Positions 9,201 through 16,113 of a DNA stretch of 32,768 bases are shown here, piece after piece. The stretch is from Acidobacteriota bacterium (GTDB lineage: Bacteria; Acidobacteriota; Blastocatellia; RBC074). Both the position numbers and the translations under genes were made by a program. The stretch spans positions 1 through 32,768 of the forward strand of contig JAEUQO010000169.1 of the NCBI GenBank assembly GCA_016789605.1. The letters are read 5' to 3'. Every line of letters begins with the position of its first letter. The first letter of the stretch is position 1. The notes under the pieces were generated by a model. It ran no database searches. It was not told where the DNA came from and worked only from the letters and a program-made list of their open reading frames with translations.

Positions 9201-9994
9201 AACCCGCCGTGAAAATCGCTGCCGCCGCCTTTGGAAGATTGATTGATGATGCCGCCGCCGGTTCGTCCATACTGCGCTGGAACGCCTGTGACTTGCACGG
9301 TGACTTCTTTGATTGTGTCGCCGGAAAACGTCACGCCCGTGCGCCCCAGGCTGGCCAGCGAATTGTCCGAGCCGTCCACCAACACTGAGCCCGTGCCAGG
9401 ACGTCCGCCGCCCATTTGCGTTGCGCCGCCGGGAATGGCGAAGTTCAAAAACAGGCCCGGCACTTCGCTTTGCACGCCGCCGGGATATTGCGGATCGCCC
9501 GTGACGCCCGCCGAAATCATCACCGCGCCCAACGCGCTGCGTTCAGGAAAGGGCAATTCCTTGATGAGTTCGTTTTCGATGGTCGTCGAAACGGCAGCGG
9601 AATCCTGAGACAGCAACGCGCTCTCAGCCACGACTTGAACGGTTTCGGTCGTTTGCCCGATTTCCAACGCGATTTTGATTGAAGCGGTGCTGGCGGTCAG
9701 AACTTCGACCGGTTCGATGACGGCGGTTTTGAATCCTGCCGCTTCAACCGTTACGCGATAGGTTCCCGGCTGTAATGACGCGACACTAAAAACTCCTGCG
9801 CCGGAGGTTGTCACCTCCAGGGTGATATTCGTTGCCAAATTTGTGGCCCGAACGCGCGCGCCTGAAACGACCGCTTTGTTGGTGTCATTGACTTCACCGG
9901 TCAAAGTGCCGGTGTTGGTTTGCGCTTGCGCCAACAAGGTAAAGGCGATGCAGAAAAAAGCCGGGACCAGGAAATGGAAAATCCTTCGTTGCAT
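6233..9994 (-). CDS. TonB-dependent receptor with carboxypeptidase-regulatory-like domain (second copy)
   Basis: This 1253-residue receptor starts at the ATG at 9994-9992, chosen because GGAGG (plus 10004-10008) lies nine nucleotides upstream and a signal peptide begins there (MQRRIFHFLV...TLLAQAQ). The frame stays open upstream to 10147, but that extension has no signal-peptide character. Domain order is a carboxypeptidase-regulatory-like sandwich at about 27-115 (GTLTGEVNDTNKAVVSGARV), a plug with SVLVDGSDNSLASLG, and a long barrel ending in RVGIKLVF. It shares architecture with the receptor at 556-4209 but is clearly diverged in sequence. It is divergent from a membrane-anchored putative regulator. 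A sulfatase remnant downstream hints that the original substrate might have been a sulfated glycan, which is only an inference. Confidence 0.92.
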   Translation of the reverse strand: MQRRIFHFLVPAFFCIAFTLLAQAQTNTGTLTGEVNDTNKAVVSGARVRATNLATNITLEVTTSGAGVFSVASLQPGTYRVTVEAAGFKTAVIEPVEVLTASTASIKIALEIGQTTETVQVVAESALLSQDSAAVSTTIENELIKELPFPERSALGAVMISAGVTGDPQYPGGVQSEVPGLFLNFAIPGGATQMGGGRPGTGSVLVDGSDNSLASLGRTGVTFSGDTIKEVTVQVTGVPAQYGRTGGGIINQSSKGGGSDFHGGLFWQHTDPGMQAWTHGTHEINRGPQKRQNYYSGFVGGPISLPKKFFGPLAYNEDGKKSFFFVSVEPSRYLDQFYTANRVLTPKELTGDLSESLELINQCCAATLQAQGVEAALAQLRGLYAQGRGPQLYYQFPTNANGFPLGAQYANNTLYQPIPGNNLSRQLAQNRLAQEIFKLYPTPSNPGPFTVFIRPDGLWDRTGVNAFTARGVKSVDNRYSFRIDHQISANDRANFRYTYVPVTGTRFNFLGFASPANPIAQDDNKSRNFIFSETHIFGGTKVNEFRASYTRGTQFRGPNELALSKDWGAELGLLPATLGVGYPAIGGLPAPNGIGSGGGTGLVLDTNLGFADDFSMLKGRHALKFGADVRFFQANRLDATGAFGGSYTFSGFTNGPATPGVAGPSVGGSNVASFILGIMSNVTVRRVQIPFYYRWKYYAGYFQDDFKVRPNLTLNLGVRYDVETPRVEKYNRQGSFNPNVTGTLNGRPVTGGFVFAGENGRPRGLWGTNFKGVQPRFGFAWTPKDFMTVRGSYSILRPGLTGLGNFIIPDLGVPNTTIGGVNGGVNAGIVNYITNPVGPIPAPAAQSGGPLFTANFAVPYIDPSDTFPYVQQWSLALQFKLTRSTVLETSYNGSRGTHLFGVQRDINLPSYDTLMQKVKEGANLATQTPNPFGLTDAAGRVRTMNGFQTLRPFLQFFDQQIASIWDRNGNSIYHGLYVSLLHRFSKRLYFQGSYTWQKSIDDVSQSSNSAEAAIFGTARAQNLTNLKAERAESTYNVPHKITFGYTWDLPVGKGRLLDFKNGFLNNVIGGWKTSALSTIQAGYPVFVRLGSVGYFFSTGGGNALEGATTLRPNVIAGVPLTNNDWHSDPYGNNQNKRLINPAAFSVPGSLGNPAFGNAARTLSDLRNPWTEYFDANVSKRIPLHGDRVALELRGDILGTFNHPNFFINPNNAHDFANAYNATTGFVVRSDFGKFDRNNTTGARLIRVGIKLVF

Positions 9995-10184
9995 AAAGCT
10001 ATGCCTCCGTGAAGTGTCGGTTTTATTTTGTAAAGCCGTGCGGCTAAATGAGGTTTTTCCAGCAAAGCGAAACCGCAGAATTCTGTTGCCCTGCCCTTGT
10101 CCGATGGAAAGGTTACGACGTAAATTGGCCAATCCACTTTTCGGCAAATCCTAGCGGGGAAAATGATGGCTGAGAAGTTTTCAT

Positions 10185-10200
10185 ACCGTTTGCAAACGGT
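10185..10200. promoter_or_regulatory. 16-bp palindrome in the divergent control region
   Basis: ACCGTTTGCAAACGGT is a perfect 8+8 palindrome within the 258-bp gap between the second receptor gene and the regulator at 10253. An outer ATACC...GGTAT pair (10183-10187 and 10202-10206) flanks it. It overlaps a possible plus-strand -35 box (TTGCAA, 10190-10195, 18 nt before TAAGTA at 10214-10219). Such a symmetric site suggests binding by a dimeric helix-turn-helix protein. Confidence 0.6.
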
Positions 10201-10252
10201 TTGGTATTGCAGCTAAGTATAGGCATTCCAACGGCTAAGCAGACTGCAAGCA

Positions 10253-11557
10253 ATGACCGGACACGCTCATATTTTAGACGCGGAACAGAAACGGGCAGCG
10301 CTCGAAAAAGCGCTGAACAGTCACACGTTTGCCCGCAGCGAACAACTCAGGAATTTTCTGAAATTCATTTGCGAACAGGAAATGGCCGGGCGTGGCAACG
10401 AAATCAACGAATACCTGATCGGAGTCGAGGTGATGCACCGGTCCAGCCGGTACTCTCCGAACGAAGACGGGGCGGTTCGCAATCGTGCGTACGCGCTGAG
10501 AAACAAACTGCACGAGTTTTACAGCCAGGAAAATCCAACCGCCGAAGTCAGAATCGAACTGCCCAAAGGGTCGTATTGCCCACAATTTATCGAAGTCGGT
10601 CTGGCCGCCGCTTCGCTTGCCAATCGCCATTCCGACGCCTTTCCGTTTGCAACCCCGCCGATGACAGGGCCCACTGAACCGGCTCCGACAGAACAAACAC
10701 CGACGCCCGTCCATTCGCCGACGAATCGTTGGCGGCTGGTTGCGGTGATTGCCATAGGCGTGTTGGCTTTTGCGGTTTGGTTCTTTTTCCCGGACAGCCG
10801 TCGAAAAACCGTGTTGGATGAATTCTGGGAGCCTGTGCTGGCCAGCGTCAATCCGGTGTTAATTTGCACAACGCAACCCGTGGTTTATCAGCTCTCTGGC
10901 CAGGCCAGAGAGGATTTGCTTCGCGGACAAGCGGAAGCGACGTCCAGTCAGCCACCTTCGTTTACGCTTGCCCCTGACAAACTGCTTCTAGGCAAAGACG
11001 TGGTGCCAATCACGGATCAATACATCGGCATCGGAACCGCCCACGCTGCCGCGCAACTGACAGCCATGTTTTCCCGGTTGAACAAAACCAGCCAGATCAA
11101 AATTGGCAACGAAGCGTCATTTGCCGACCTTCGCCATTCGCCGGTCGTGTCGGTTGGGGCGTTTGGCAATCGTTGGACGATGAGCATCGCCAATCATCTG
11201 CGGTTCGTGTTCGAGGAACAAAGCATTTATCACCGCTTCATCGTGGATAAGGCTGATCCTAAAAAGAGGTGGGGATTCGACGGGCTGCCGATCACGGGCC
11301 GGGTGGCGGAGGATTTCGTGATCATTTCGCGCGTCTTTCAATCCGAAACGGGCGAGATATTGATTACCGCCGCAGGCATCACGCAATACGGCACGCGAGC
11401 GGCGGGCGAATTCCTGACCAACCCGGTCTACTTTGAAACGCTCGCCCGCCAAGCGCCAACCGGCTGGCAGAAGAAAAATCTGCAGATCGTCTTCTCCGTA
11501 AAAATTCTGGATAACACGCCGGGACCGCCAACCGTGCTCGCGACTCACTTTTGGTAA
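10253..11557 (+). CDS. Membrane-anchored putative regulator with acidobacterial N-terminal DNA-binding-like domain
   Basis: The protein has 434 residues. Residues about 5-105 match a conserved N-terminal domain often seen in Acidobacteriota at the front of regulator or adenylate-cyclase-like proteins. The signature pieces are LRNFLKFICEQEMAGRGNEINEYLIGVEV (read as LRNFLKFICEQ and INEYLIGVEV), VRNRAYALRNKLHEFY and IELPKGSYCPQF. A proline/threonine-rich linker (about 135-158) leads into one transmembrane helix (LVAVIAIGVLAFAVWFFF, about 160-180). A large domain of about 250 residues follows that I do not recognise and that would lie outside the membrane. The layout resembles CadC/ToxR-type one-component sensors, with a cytoplasmic DNA-binding part and an external sensing part. 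It is divergent from the receptor at 6233-9994, which it probably controls. No strong ribosome site precedes the ATG. Confidence 0.7.
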   Translation: MTGHAHILDAEQKRAALEKALNSHTFARSEQLRNFLKFICEQEMAGRGNEINEYLIGVEVMHRSSRYSPNEDGAVRNRAYALRNKLHEFYSQENPTAEVRIELPKGSYCPQFIEVGLAAASLANRHSDAFPFATPPMTGPTEPAPTEQTPTPVHSPTNRWRLVAVIAIGVLAFAVWFFFPDSRRKTVLDEFWEPVLASVNPVLICTTQPVVYQLSGQAREDLLRGQAEATSSQPPSFTLAPDKLLLGKDVVPITDQYIGIGTAHAAAQLTAMFSRLNKTSQIKIGNEASFADLRHSPVVSVGAFGNRWTMSIANHLRFVFEEQSIYHRFIVDKADPKKRWGFDGLPITGRVAEDFVIISRVFQSETGEILITAAGITQYGTRAAGEFLTNPVYFETLARQAPTGWQKKNLQIVFSVKILDNTPGPPTVLATHFW

Positions 11558-11651
11558 GCGTCCCTCCACCAATCCGCCCCTGCACTTCAAGAAGCAGGGC
11601 GCGTCGGCAGACTTCGTTCATTCCATCAAACATTCATCGGTTGCCACGTTG

Positions 11652-13034
11652 TTATTCCGCTATTGGGCGAAGGTCATTGAGCACCGTCGGAATAAGTTCA
11701 GAAACGGTCGGATGAATCGGCACGGCGCGTTCCAACACATCGTACGGAACCTTTGCATTCATGATGTCCAGAATCCCGTGAATGGCTTCGTCGCCGCTCA
11801 GGCCAAGAATGGAAGCGCCAAGAATCCGGCGCGTTTCCGCATCCACGATGATTTTCATGAAGCCCTGCGTTTCGTCTTTCTCGACGGCACGGCCCACACG
11901 CGTCATCGGACGACGTCCAATCAACAGGGGTTTGCCGGTGGCGCGCGCTTCGTGTTCGGTCAACCCGACGCGGCCCAGCGGCGGATCAATATAAAGCGCA
12001 TAGCCAAGAATGCGGTCGCTGACGCGGCGCTGTTCGCCGTTGAGTAGATTGGCGGCAATGATTTCAAAATCGTTGTAGGCCGTGTGCGTAAATGCGCCTC
12101 GTCCGTTGCAATCTCCCATTGCCCAAATGCCAGGAACGTTGGTCGCCAAACTGTCATCCACCGTAATGTAACCGCGCGCATCAGTCGCCACGCCCGCTTT
12201 GTCCAGGCCCAGATCGGCGGTGTTTGGCTGGCGGCCAACAGCCAACAACACGTGCGAACCGACGGAAGCGGGTTCGCCGCTTGAACAATTGACGCCAACC
12301 GAAACGCCTTTTTCGTGCGGCGCCAGGCTGATGCATTCCGCATTCGTGCGGATCGTGATTCCTTCGCGGGTCAGAATCTCATGGATCGCTGCCGAAACAT
12401 CTTCATCTTCGCGGGCAACCAGACGCGAACCTTTTTCGACAATGGTCACGGCTGCCCCAAAACGGCGATACATTTGCGCGAACTCCAAACCGATGTAACT
12501 GCCTCCGACGACGATCAGGTGGTCTGGCAGAGAATCCAGCGCGAGCATGGAAGTGTTCGTCAGGTAGGACACATCATTGATGCCGGGAAAATCCGGGACG
12601 ATGGCGCGTCCCCCCACATTGATAAAGATGCGGGGCGCAGTCAGCAACTCGTCGCCCACGCGGACAGTCGTCGGGCTTTCAAATCGGGCGTGGCCCTCGA
12701 TGACGGTGCAACCGTTCATTCCGCGCAGATACGTTTCAAGGCCGGTGCGCGCATTGTAAGAAACCGTGGCAGCGCGCGCGCTGACCTTTTTCATATCCAC
12801 CTGCACTGCACCGTCCAACACGACGCCAAAATCCGCAGCGCGGCGCGCCAGATGCGCGGCATATGCGCTGGCCACCAGCGTTTTCGTTGGCATACAGCCG
12901 GTGTTGACACAGGTTCCGCCAAACAGTTTTCGTTCGACAAACGCCACCGTCAGGCCTGCGCCAGTCAGTTTTCCGGCGAGCGAAGGCCCCGCCTGCCCTG
13001 CTCCGATAATGATGGCGTCAAAGTGTTTCGTCAT
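11652..13034 (-). CDS. FAD-dependent pyridine nucleotide-disulfide oxidoreductase (mercuric reductase-like)
   Basis: The protein has 460 residues from the ATG at 13034; the open frame further upstream runs through the neighbouring gene and is not coding. An N-terminal FAD-binding GAGQAG motif (residues 11-16) is followed by the redox disulfide GGTCVNTGCMPTK (Cys42, Cys47). An NAD(P)-binding VVGGSYIGLEFA segment lies near 170-185, an FAD-contacting WAMGDCNG near 300, and a dimerisation domain carrying the His-Glu pair of HPTVSE at the end. This is the full class-I flavoprotein reductase layout shared by dihydrolipoamide dehydrogenase, mercuric reductase and RclA/YkgC-like enzymes. No second cysteine pair at the C-terminus indicates mercury handling, so the substrate is open. 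Its start codon overlaps the stop of the DUF4126 gene by four bases, so the pair is translationally coupled. Confidence 0.88.
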   Translation of the reverse strand: MTKHFDAIIIGAGQAGPSLAGKLTGAGLTVAFVERKLFGGTCVNTGCMPTKTLVASAYAAHLARRAADFGVVLDGAVQVDMKKVSARAATVSYNARTGLETYLRGMNGCTVIEGHARFESPTTVRVGDELLTAPRIFINVGGRAIVPDFPGINDVSYLTNTSMLALDSLPDHLIVVGGSYIGLEFAQMYRRFGAAVTIVEKGSRLVAREDEDVSAAIHEILTREGITIRTNAECISLAPHEKGVSVGVNCSSGEPASVGSHVLLAVGRQPNTADLGLDKAGVATDARGYITVDDSLATNVPGIWAMGDCNGRGAFTHTAYNDFEIIAANLLNGEQRRVSDRILGYALYIDPPLGRVGLTEHEARATGKPLLIGRRPMTRVGRAVEKDETQGFMKIIVDAETRRILGASILGLSGDEAIHGILDIMNAKVPYDVLERAVPIHPTVSELIPTVLNDLRPIAE

Positions 13035-13495
13035 AGTGAAACTCCGATCAGAAACGCGCCGCCAAGCGCGACGGCATCTTCGATCAGAGCCGCTGGCGTA
13101 TCGCGTTTGAAAGCGGCTGCCAGTTTTGCGCGAAAGGCGCTGCCGCCATAGGTGCCGATCACAGCGCCCACTATCCCGGCAATCAGTCCGCCAACCAAGG
13201 CGTCGCTTCCGGCGCCGATCGCTGCGCCAGAAAGCGCCCCCGTTACAATGCGAGCGCCAAATTGCACAGGCACTTTTCGGCTGGGCGTGGTGGGAAGCTG
13301 ATCCGTCACCAGTTCGACAAGCGCCAGAATCGTCAGCACCCAATGCACCCACCCGTTACCGAGAAATGAGAGCCAGGTGCCATTCAAGTTGAGCCAGCCC
13401 AGATGCGCAGCCCAACTCACCAGTGCGGGCGCAGTCATAGCGCGCAACCCGGCGACAATTCCAATTGCAAACACAAGCACTAACGGCATAGTCAT
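13031..13495 (-). CDS. DUF4126-family membrane protein
   Basis: This is a small 154-residue hydrophobic protein. It begins with a helix followed by the family hallmark GLRAMTAPALVSWAA (residues about 15-30). Three further hydrophobic segments contain glycine-rich GALSGAAIGAGSDALVGGLI and ALGGAFLIGVSL. AAGGA seven bases before the ATG supports the start. The function of DUF4126 proteins is unknown. The ATGA overlap with the flavoprotein gene at 13031-13034 suggests that the two work together, perhaps with the membrane protein anchoring or supplying a redox substrate. That is an inference from coupling alone. Confidence 0.82.
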   Translation of the reverse strand: MTMPLVLVFAIGIVAGLRAMTAPALVSWAAHLGWLNLNGTWLSFLGNGWVHWVLTILALVELVTDQLPTTPSRKVPVQFGARIVTGALSGAAIGAGSDALVGGLIAGIVGAVIGTYGGSAFRAKLAAAFKRDTPAALIEDAVALGGAFLIGVSL

Positions 13496-13790
13496 GAGTT
13501 TTCCTTTATAGGTTTGCGTTTAGGTTGTCTCTAAATCGTTTCCCGCCAGGCCAATTTTAGCGGACGCCTGCCGCCACCCCGCATTACTTATTGCTGGTTT
13601 AACGTTCTCAAGAGACGTTCTGTTGCGTGCCACTATGCCAAATCCGCTGGCGTCTGAACATCACGCGATGGAGTGTTTTTTGCTTACCACTGTTGGTCGT
13701 AGGCGTAAATACCACTATCTAGGTATCTGGCGTTCCCTAATAAAAGTTGCAGCAAGGAGACTGCGTTCTGAGTGGCTGGGTTCTCAAGGA
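13496..13790. other. Intergenic stretch, no gene recognised
   Basis: This roughly 295-bp stretch lies between the DUF4126 start and the stop of the BoxR-like gene. It is visibly less GC-rich than its surroundings and has no convincing coding frame or known RNA. An imperfect inverted repeat sits at 13601-13619 (AACGTTCTC / GAGACGTT). It must hold the promoter for the DUF4126-flavoprotein pair, but I could not assign one with confidence. Confidence 0.4.
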
Positions 13791-14651
13791 TCAGCGATTT
13801 CGACTTTTTCTGAGGCTGGCCAAGACATCCGTGACCACTTTGGCGGGAGATTTTCCGGTCGTCTTGATGGTCAGGCTGGATTCGCCATAACGGGGCTCGC
13901 GTCGTGCGAGCAACGCTTTCAGGTCTGACATGACAGTGGGGCGCTGGGTTAGGCGAGTTTCTTTGGCCTTGATCATGCGACTCATAAATTCCTGTGGCGT
14001 CGCGTGCAACCAAACCGTATGACAACGCTGCTTGATCTGATTCCAACTGACGGCGTCATCAACGATCGAACCGCCCGCCGCAAACACACAGCCCAACGAA
14101 GTGGCAAACAACCTGGCCAGGGCTTTGCGTTCGAGTTCGTGATAATACGATTCACCATGCGTCGTGAAAATCTGCGCCAACGACAACCCCGCCGCGTCTT
14201 CAACCCACTGATCAAGTTCCACAAATTCCGTTTTGAGGCGTTTGGCCAACAATGGCCCGACGGTGGATTTGCCTGCGCCGCGCAACCCGATCAAAGCGAT
14301 AAACTGCCGGTCAGACTCGGTTCCCTGGCGCTGTTCCAACCACGCATGCAGCGCTTGCCAATCCTTATCGCTGCACTGACTGAGCAAGCGCCAGGTACGC
14401 CCGCGCAACGAACGGTCAGGCTCTGCCGAAGCGGTCAAATCCGTGACGGTGCACGCCAGCGCCTGCGCAATCTGATCAAGCTTGGCAATGGAAACATTTG
14501 CGTCACCAGATTCGATCTGATTGATGAATCGTTGCGAGAGATTGGCGCGCACAGACAATTCGCGCACCGTTAGTTCGTGCGCCTGGCGCAAAGCGCGCAC
14601 GCGTAACCCGATTCCAGAGAGAAGAGCTTGCGAGCCTGGGGTTTCTTTCAT
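13791..14651 (-). CDS. BoxR/BzdR-like regulator: XRE helix-turn-helix fused to shikimate-kinase-like domain
   Basis: The protein has 286 residues. Residues about 14-72 form an XRE helix-turn-helix (LTVRELSVRANLSQRFINQI, with the NxSIAKLDQIAQAL helix behind it). After a linker, residues about 117-280 resemble shikimate kinase. The Walker A motif GLRGAGKST is at 122-130, an ELDQWVE segment around Asp147, AAGGSIV at 191-197, and RREPRYGE near the end. In BzdR and BoxR of aromatic-degrading bacteria this fused domain binds benzoyl-CoA and releases the repressor from DNA. The gene is divergent from a long phenolic-catabolism operon whose fourth gene is feruloyl-CoA synthase, so an aromatic CoA thioester is a reasonable inducer here. 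The predicted promoter places transcription start only a few bases before the ATG, and no ribosome site is visible, so the message may be leaderless. Confidence 0.88.
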   Translation of the reverse strand: MKETPGSQALLSGIGLRVRALRQAHELTVRELSVRANLSQRFINQIESGDANVSIAKLDQIAQALACTVTDLTASAEPDRSLRGRTWRLLSQCSDKDWQALHAWLEQRQGTESDRQFIALIGLRGAGKSTVGPLLAKRLKTEFVELDQWVEDAAGLSLAQIFTTHGESYYHELERKALARLFATSLGCVFAAGGSIVDDAVSWNQIKQRCHTVWLHATPQEFMSRMIKAKETRLTQRPTVMSDLKALLARREPRYGESSLTIKTTGKSPAKVVTDVLASLRKSRNR

Positions 14652-14657
14652 GGCATC

Positions 14658-14673
14658 TGCATTATATTTCGCA
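14658..14673. promoter_or_regulatory. Putative BoxR-type operator, copy 1
   Basis: TGCATTATATTTCGCA, first of three similar elements in the divergent control region. It overlaps the predicted -10 box of the regulator's own promoter, which suggests autorepression. Confidence 0.6.
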
Positions 14674-14688
14674 CCGGAACAGCGTCAA
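14661..14688 (-). promoter_or_regulatory. Sigma-70-like promoter of the BoxR-like gene
   Basis: On the minus strand TTGACG (plus 14683-14688) and a consensus TATAAT (plus 14661-14666) are separated by 16 nt. The expected transcription start near 14654 lies only about 3-5 nt before the ATG at 14651, which points to a leaderless or nearly leaderless transcript. Confidence 0.65.
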
Positions 14689-14704
14689 TCCGGTTTCTCC
14701 AAAC

Positions 14705-14718
14705 TGCACTATTTCGCA
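14705..14718. promoter_or_regulatory. Putative BoxR-type operator, copy 2
   Basis: TGCACTATTTCGCA, two bases shorter in its centre than copy 1. It lies 47 bp downstream of copy 1 and just upstream of the likely -35 box of the plus-strand operon promoter. Confidence 0.55.
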
Positions 14719-14719
14719 C

Positions 14720-14748
14720 TTGTTGCCATAACAGCCTTGCAGTATATT
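14720..14748 (+). promoter_or_regulatory. Likely promoter of the phenolic-catabolism operon
   Basis: TTGTTG (14720-14725) and TATATT (14743-14748) are spaced by 17 nt and would start transcription near 14755, about 60 nt before the first ATG at 14817. The third operator-like element covers the -10 box. Confidence 0.5.
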
Positions 14749-14750
14749 TC
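14738..14750. promoter_or_regulatory. Putative BoxR-type operator, copy 3
   Basis: TGCAGTATATTTC matches the first 13 positions of copy 1 except for one base. It lacks the closing GCA and overlaps the -10 box of the plus-strand promoter. Confidence 0.5.
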
Positions 14751-14816
14751 TCCGCCACCAAAGACAGATACCAAGAAGTTTTCCTGAATCCCTCGAACAT
14801 CCTGGCGGAAAATCGC

Positions 14817-16067
14817 ATGAAAGTCCTGATTGCAGGCGGCGGCATCGGCGGTTTGGTCACTGCGCTTTGTTTGGAGCGCGCAGGGATCGAAGCCTGTGTC
14901 TTTGAATCTGTCGAAGAGATTCGCCCGCTTGGCGTAGGCATCAACCTCTTGCCCCACTCGGTGCGGGTGCTCACGGCCTTAGGATTGGCGACCCGACTGG
15001 CAGAGACAGCGATTGCGACCGCAGAGCTGATCTACTTCAACAAATTCGGCCAATTGATCTGGCGCGAACCGCGCGGACTGGCAGCAGGCTATCACTGGCC
15101 GCAATACTCCATTCATCGCGGACGGTTGCAAATGTTGCTGCTCGAAACCGTACGTGAACGGTTGGGCGAAACTGCCGTGCGCACCGGTTGTCATCTGGAA
15201 TCGTTTAGCGAGCGGGACAATCAGATTGAAGCGAGATTTACCAATCGCACGACCGGCGAAACCGTTGCCAGCGAAACCGGCGACCTGCTGGTTGGTGCTG
15301 ACGGCATTCACTCTCGCGTACGCAAACATTTCTATCCCAATGAACGCGAACCGAAATTCTCGGGCAAGGTGTTGTGGCGCGGCGTCACCGAAAGCGCGCC
15401 ATACCTGACGGGCCGTTCGATGTTTATGGCCGGATATGCCAACCGTAAATTTGTCGCCTATCCGATTTGCCCGCAAACTGCTGCGCGCGGGCGTTCGCTG
15501 GTGAATTGGGTGGCCGATGTTTACGTCGGCGATGCCTACGCCGGGACGCCACGCGACTGGAATCGGCAAGTTAACCAAGACGCGGTATTACCTGCCTTTG
15601 CCGATTGGCATTTTGATTGGCTGGATATTCCGGCGCTGATCAAAGGGGCTTCGGCCATTTACGAATTCCCGATGATTGATCGCGATCCGGTCGAGCGCTG
15701 GAGCTTCGGGCGCGTGACGTTGCTTGGCGACGCAGCCCATCCGATGTATCCGATCGGTTCCAATGGCGCGTCACAAGCGATTCTGGACGCCCCGGCCCTG
15801 ACTGAAGCGTTGACGACGGAATCAGACATCGTCAGCGCGCTGCAACAGTATGAACGCGCACGTCTGCAACCGACGGCGCGCATCGTGCTTTCCAACCGCC
15901 AGCAAGGCCCTGAACAAGTCATGCAACTGGTCGAAGAACGCGCGCCAACCGGATTCACGCATTTGCACGAGGTTATTTCGCAAGCCGAATTGGAAGAAAT
16001 CGCCAACCGCTATAAACAAATCGCGGGGTTCAGCCGCGAAGAACTGAACGCCAAACACGTCAACTGA
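14817..16067 (+). CDS. Flavin-dependent monooxygenase (PhzS/salicylate-hydroxylase-like)
   Basis: The protein has 416 residues from the ATG at 14817, chosen because the FAD-binding fold starts at once (MKVLIAGGGIGGLVTALCLE). The frame is open upstream across the promoter and is not coding there. Group A flavoprotein monooxygenase motifs are in order: GGGIGG near residue 8, LVGADGIHSRVR near 160, and GDAAHPMYPIGSNGASQAI near 300. The C-terminal HLHEVISQAELEEIANRY is typical of PhzS-type flavin-dependent oxidoreductases. These enzymes hydroxylate aromatic acids at or next to the carboxylate using NAD(P)H and oxygen. It is the first gene of the operon behind the BoxR-like regulator. The substrate is probably a phenolic acid not handled by PobA. 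It differs from the pobA product at 30006 and is not a duplicate of it. Confidence 0.83.
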   Translation: MKVLIAGGGIGGLVTALCLERAGIEACVFESVEEIRPLGVGINLLPHSVRVLTALGLATRLAETAIATAELIYFNKFGQLIWREPRGLAAGYHWPQYSIHRGRLQMLLLETVRERLGETAVRTGCHLESFSERDNQIEARFTNRTTGETVASETGDLLVGADGIHSRVRKHFYPNEREPKFSGKVLWRGVTESAPYLTGRSMFMAGYANRKFVAYPICPQTAARGRSLVNWVADVYVGDAYAGTPRDWNRQVNQDAVLPAFADWHFDWLDIPALIKGASAIYEFPMIDRDPVERWSFGRVTLLGDAAHPMYPIGSNGASQAILDAPALTEALTTESDIVSALQQYERARLQPTARIVLSNRQQGPEQVMQLVEERAPTGFTHLHEVISQAELEEIANRYKQIAGFSREELNAKHVN

Positions 16068-16113
16068 AGCCCAGGCTTCTTGGCCAACTGGCGCGTGAAA
16101 GGAAGCTGTCGCA

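Noticed and set aside
9995..10147. N-terminal extension of the second receptor up to 10147
   Set aside because: It puts 51 charged residues before a perfect signal peptide; GGAGG sits in front of the ATG at 9994 instead.
11578..11599. Hairpin CCCTGC/GCAGGG between two convergent genes as a terminator
   Set aside because: The stem is short, the loop is ten bases and no T-tract follows on either strand, so it is too weak to call.
13035..13352. N-terminal extension of the flavoprotein reductase to 13352
   Set aside because: The extension is an arginine-rich shadow of the DUF4126 gene; the FAD fold begins at the ATG at 13034.
13684..13790. Minus-strand frame continuing past the BoxR-like stop (ending in YAYDQQW)
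   Set aside because: It is out of frame with the regulator, has no start of its own and no family resemblance I can defend.
14628..14816. N-terminal extension of the flavin monooxygenase
   Set aside because: It would cross the divergent promoters and the start of the BoxR-like gene; the Rossmann motif starts directly at the ATG at 14817.
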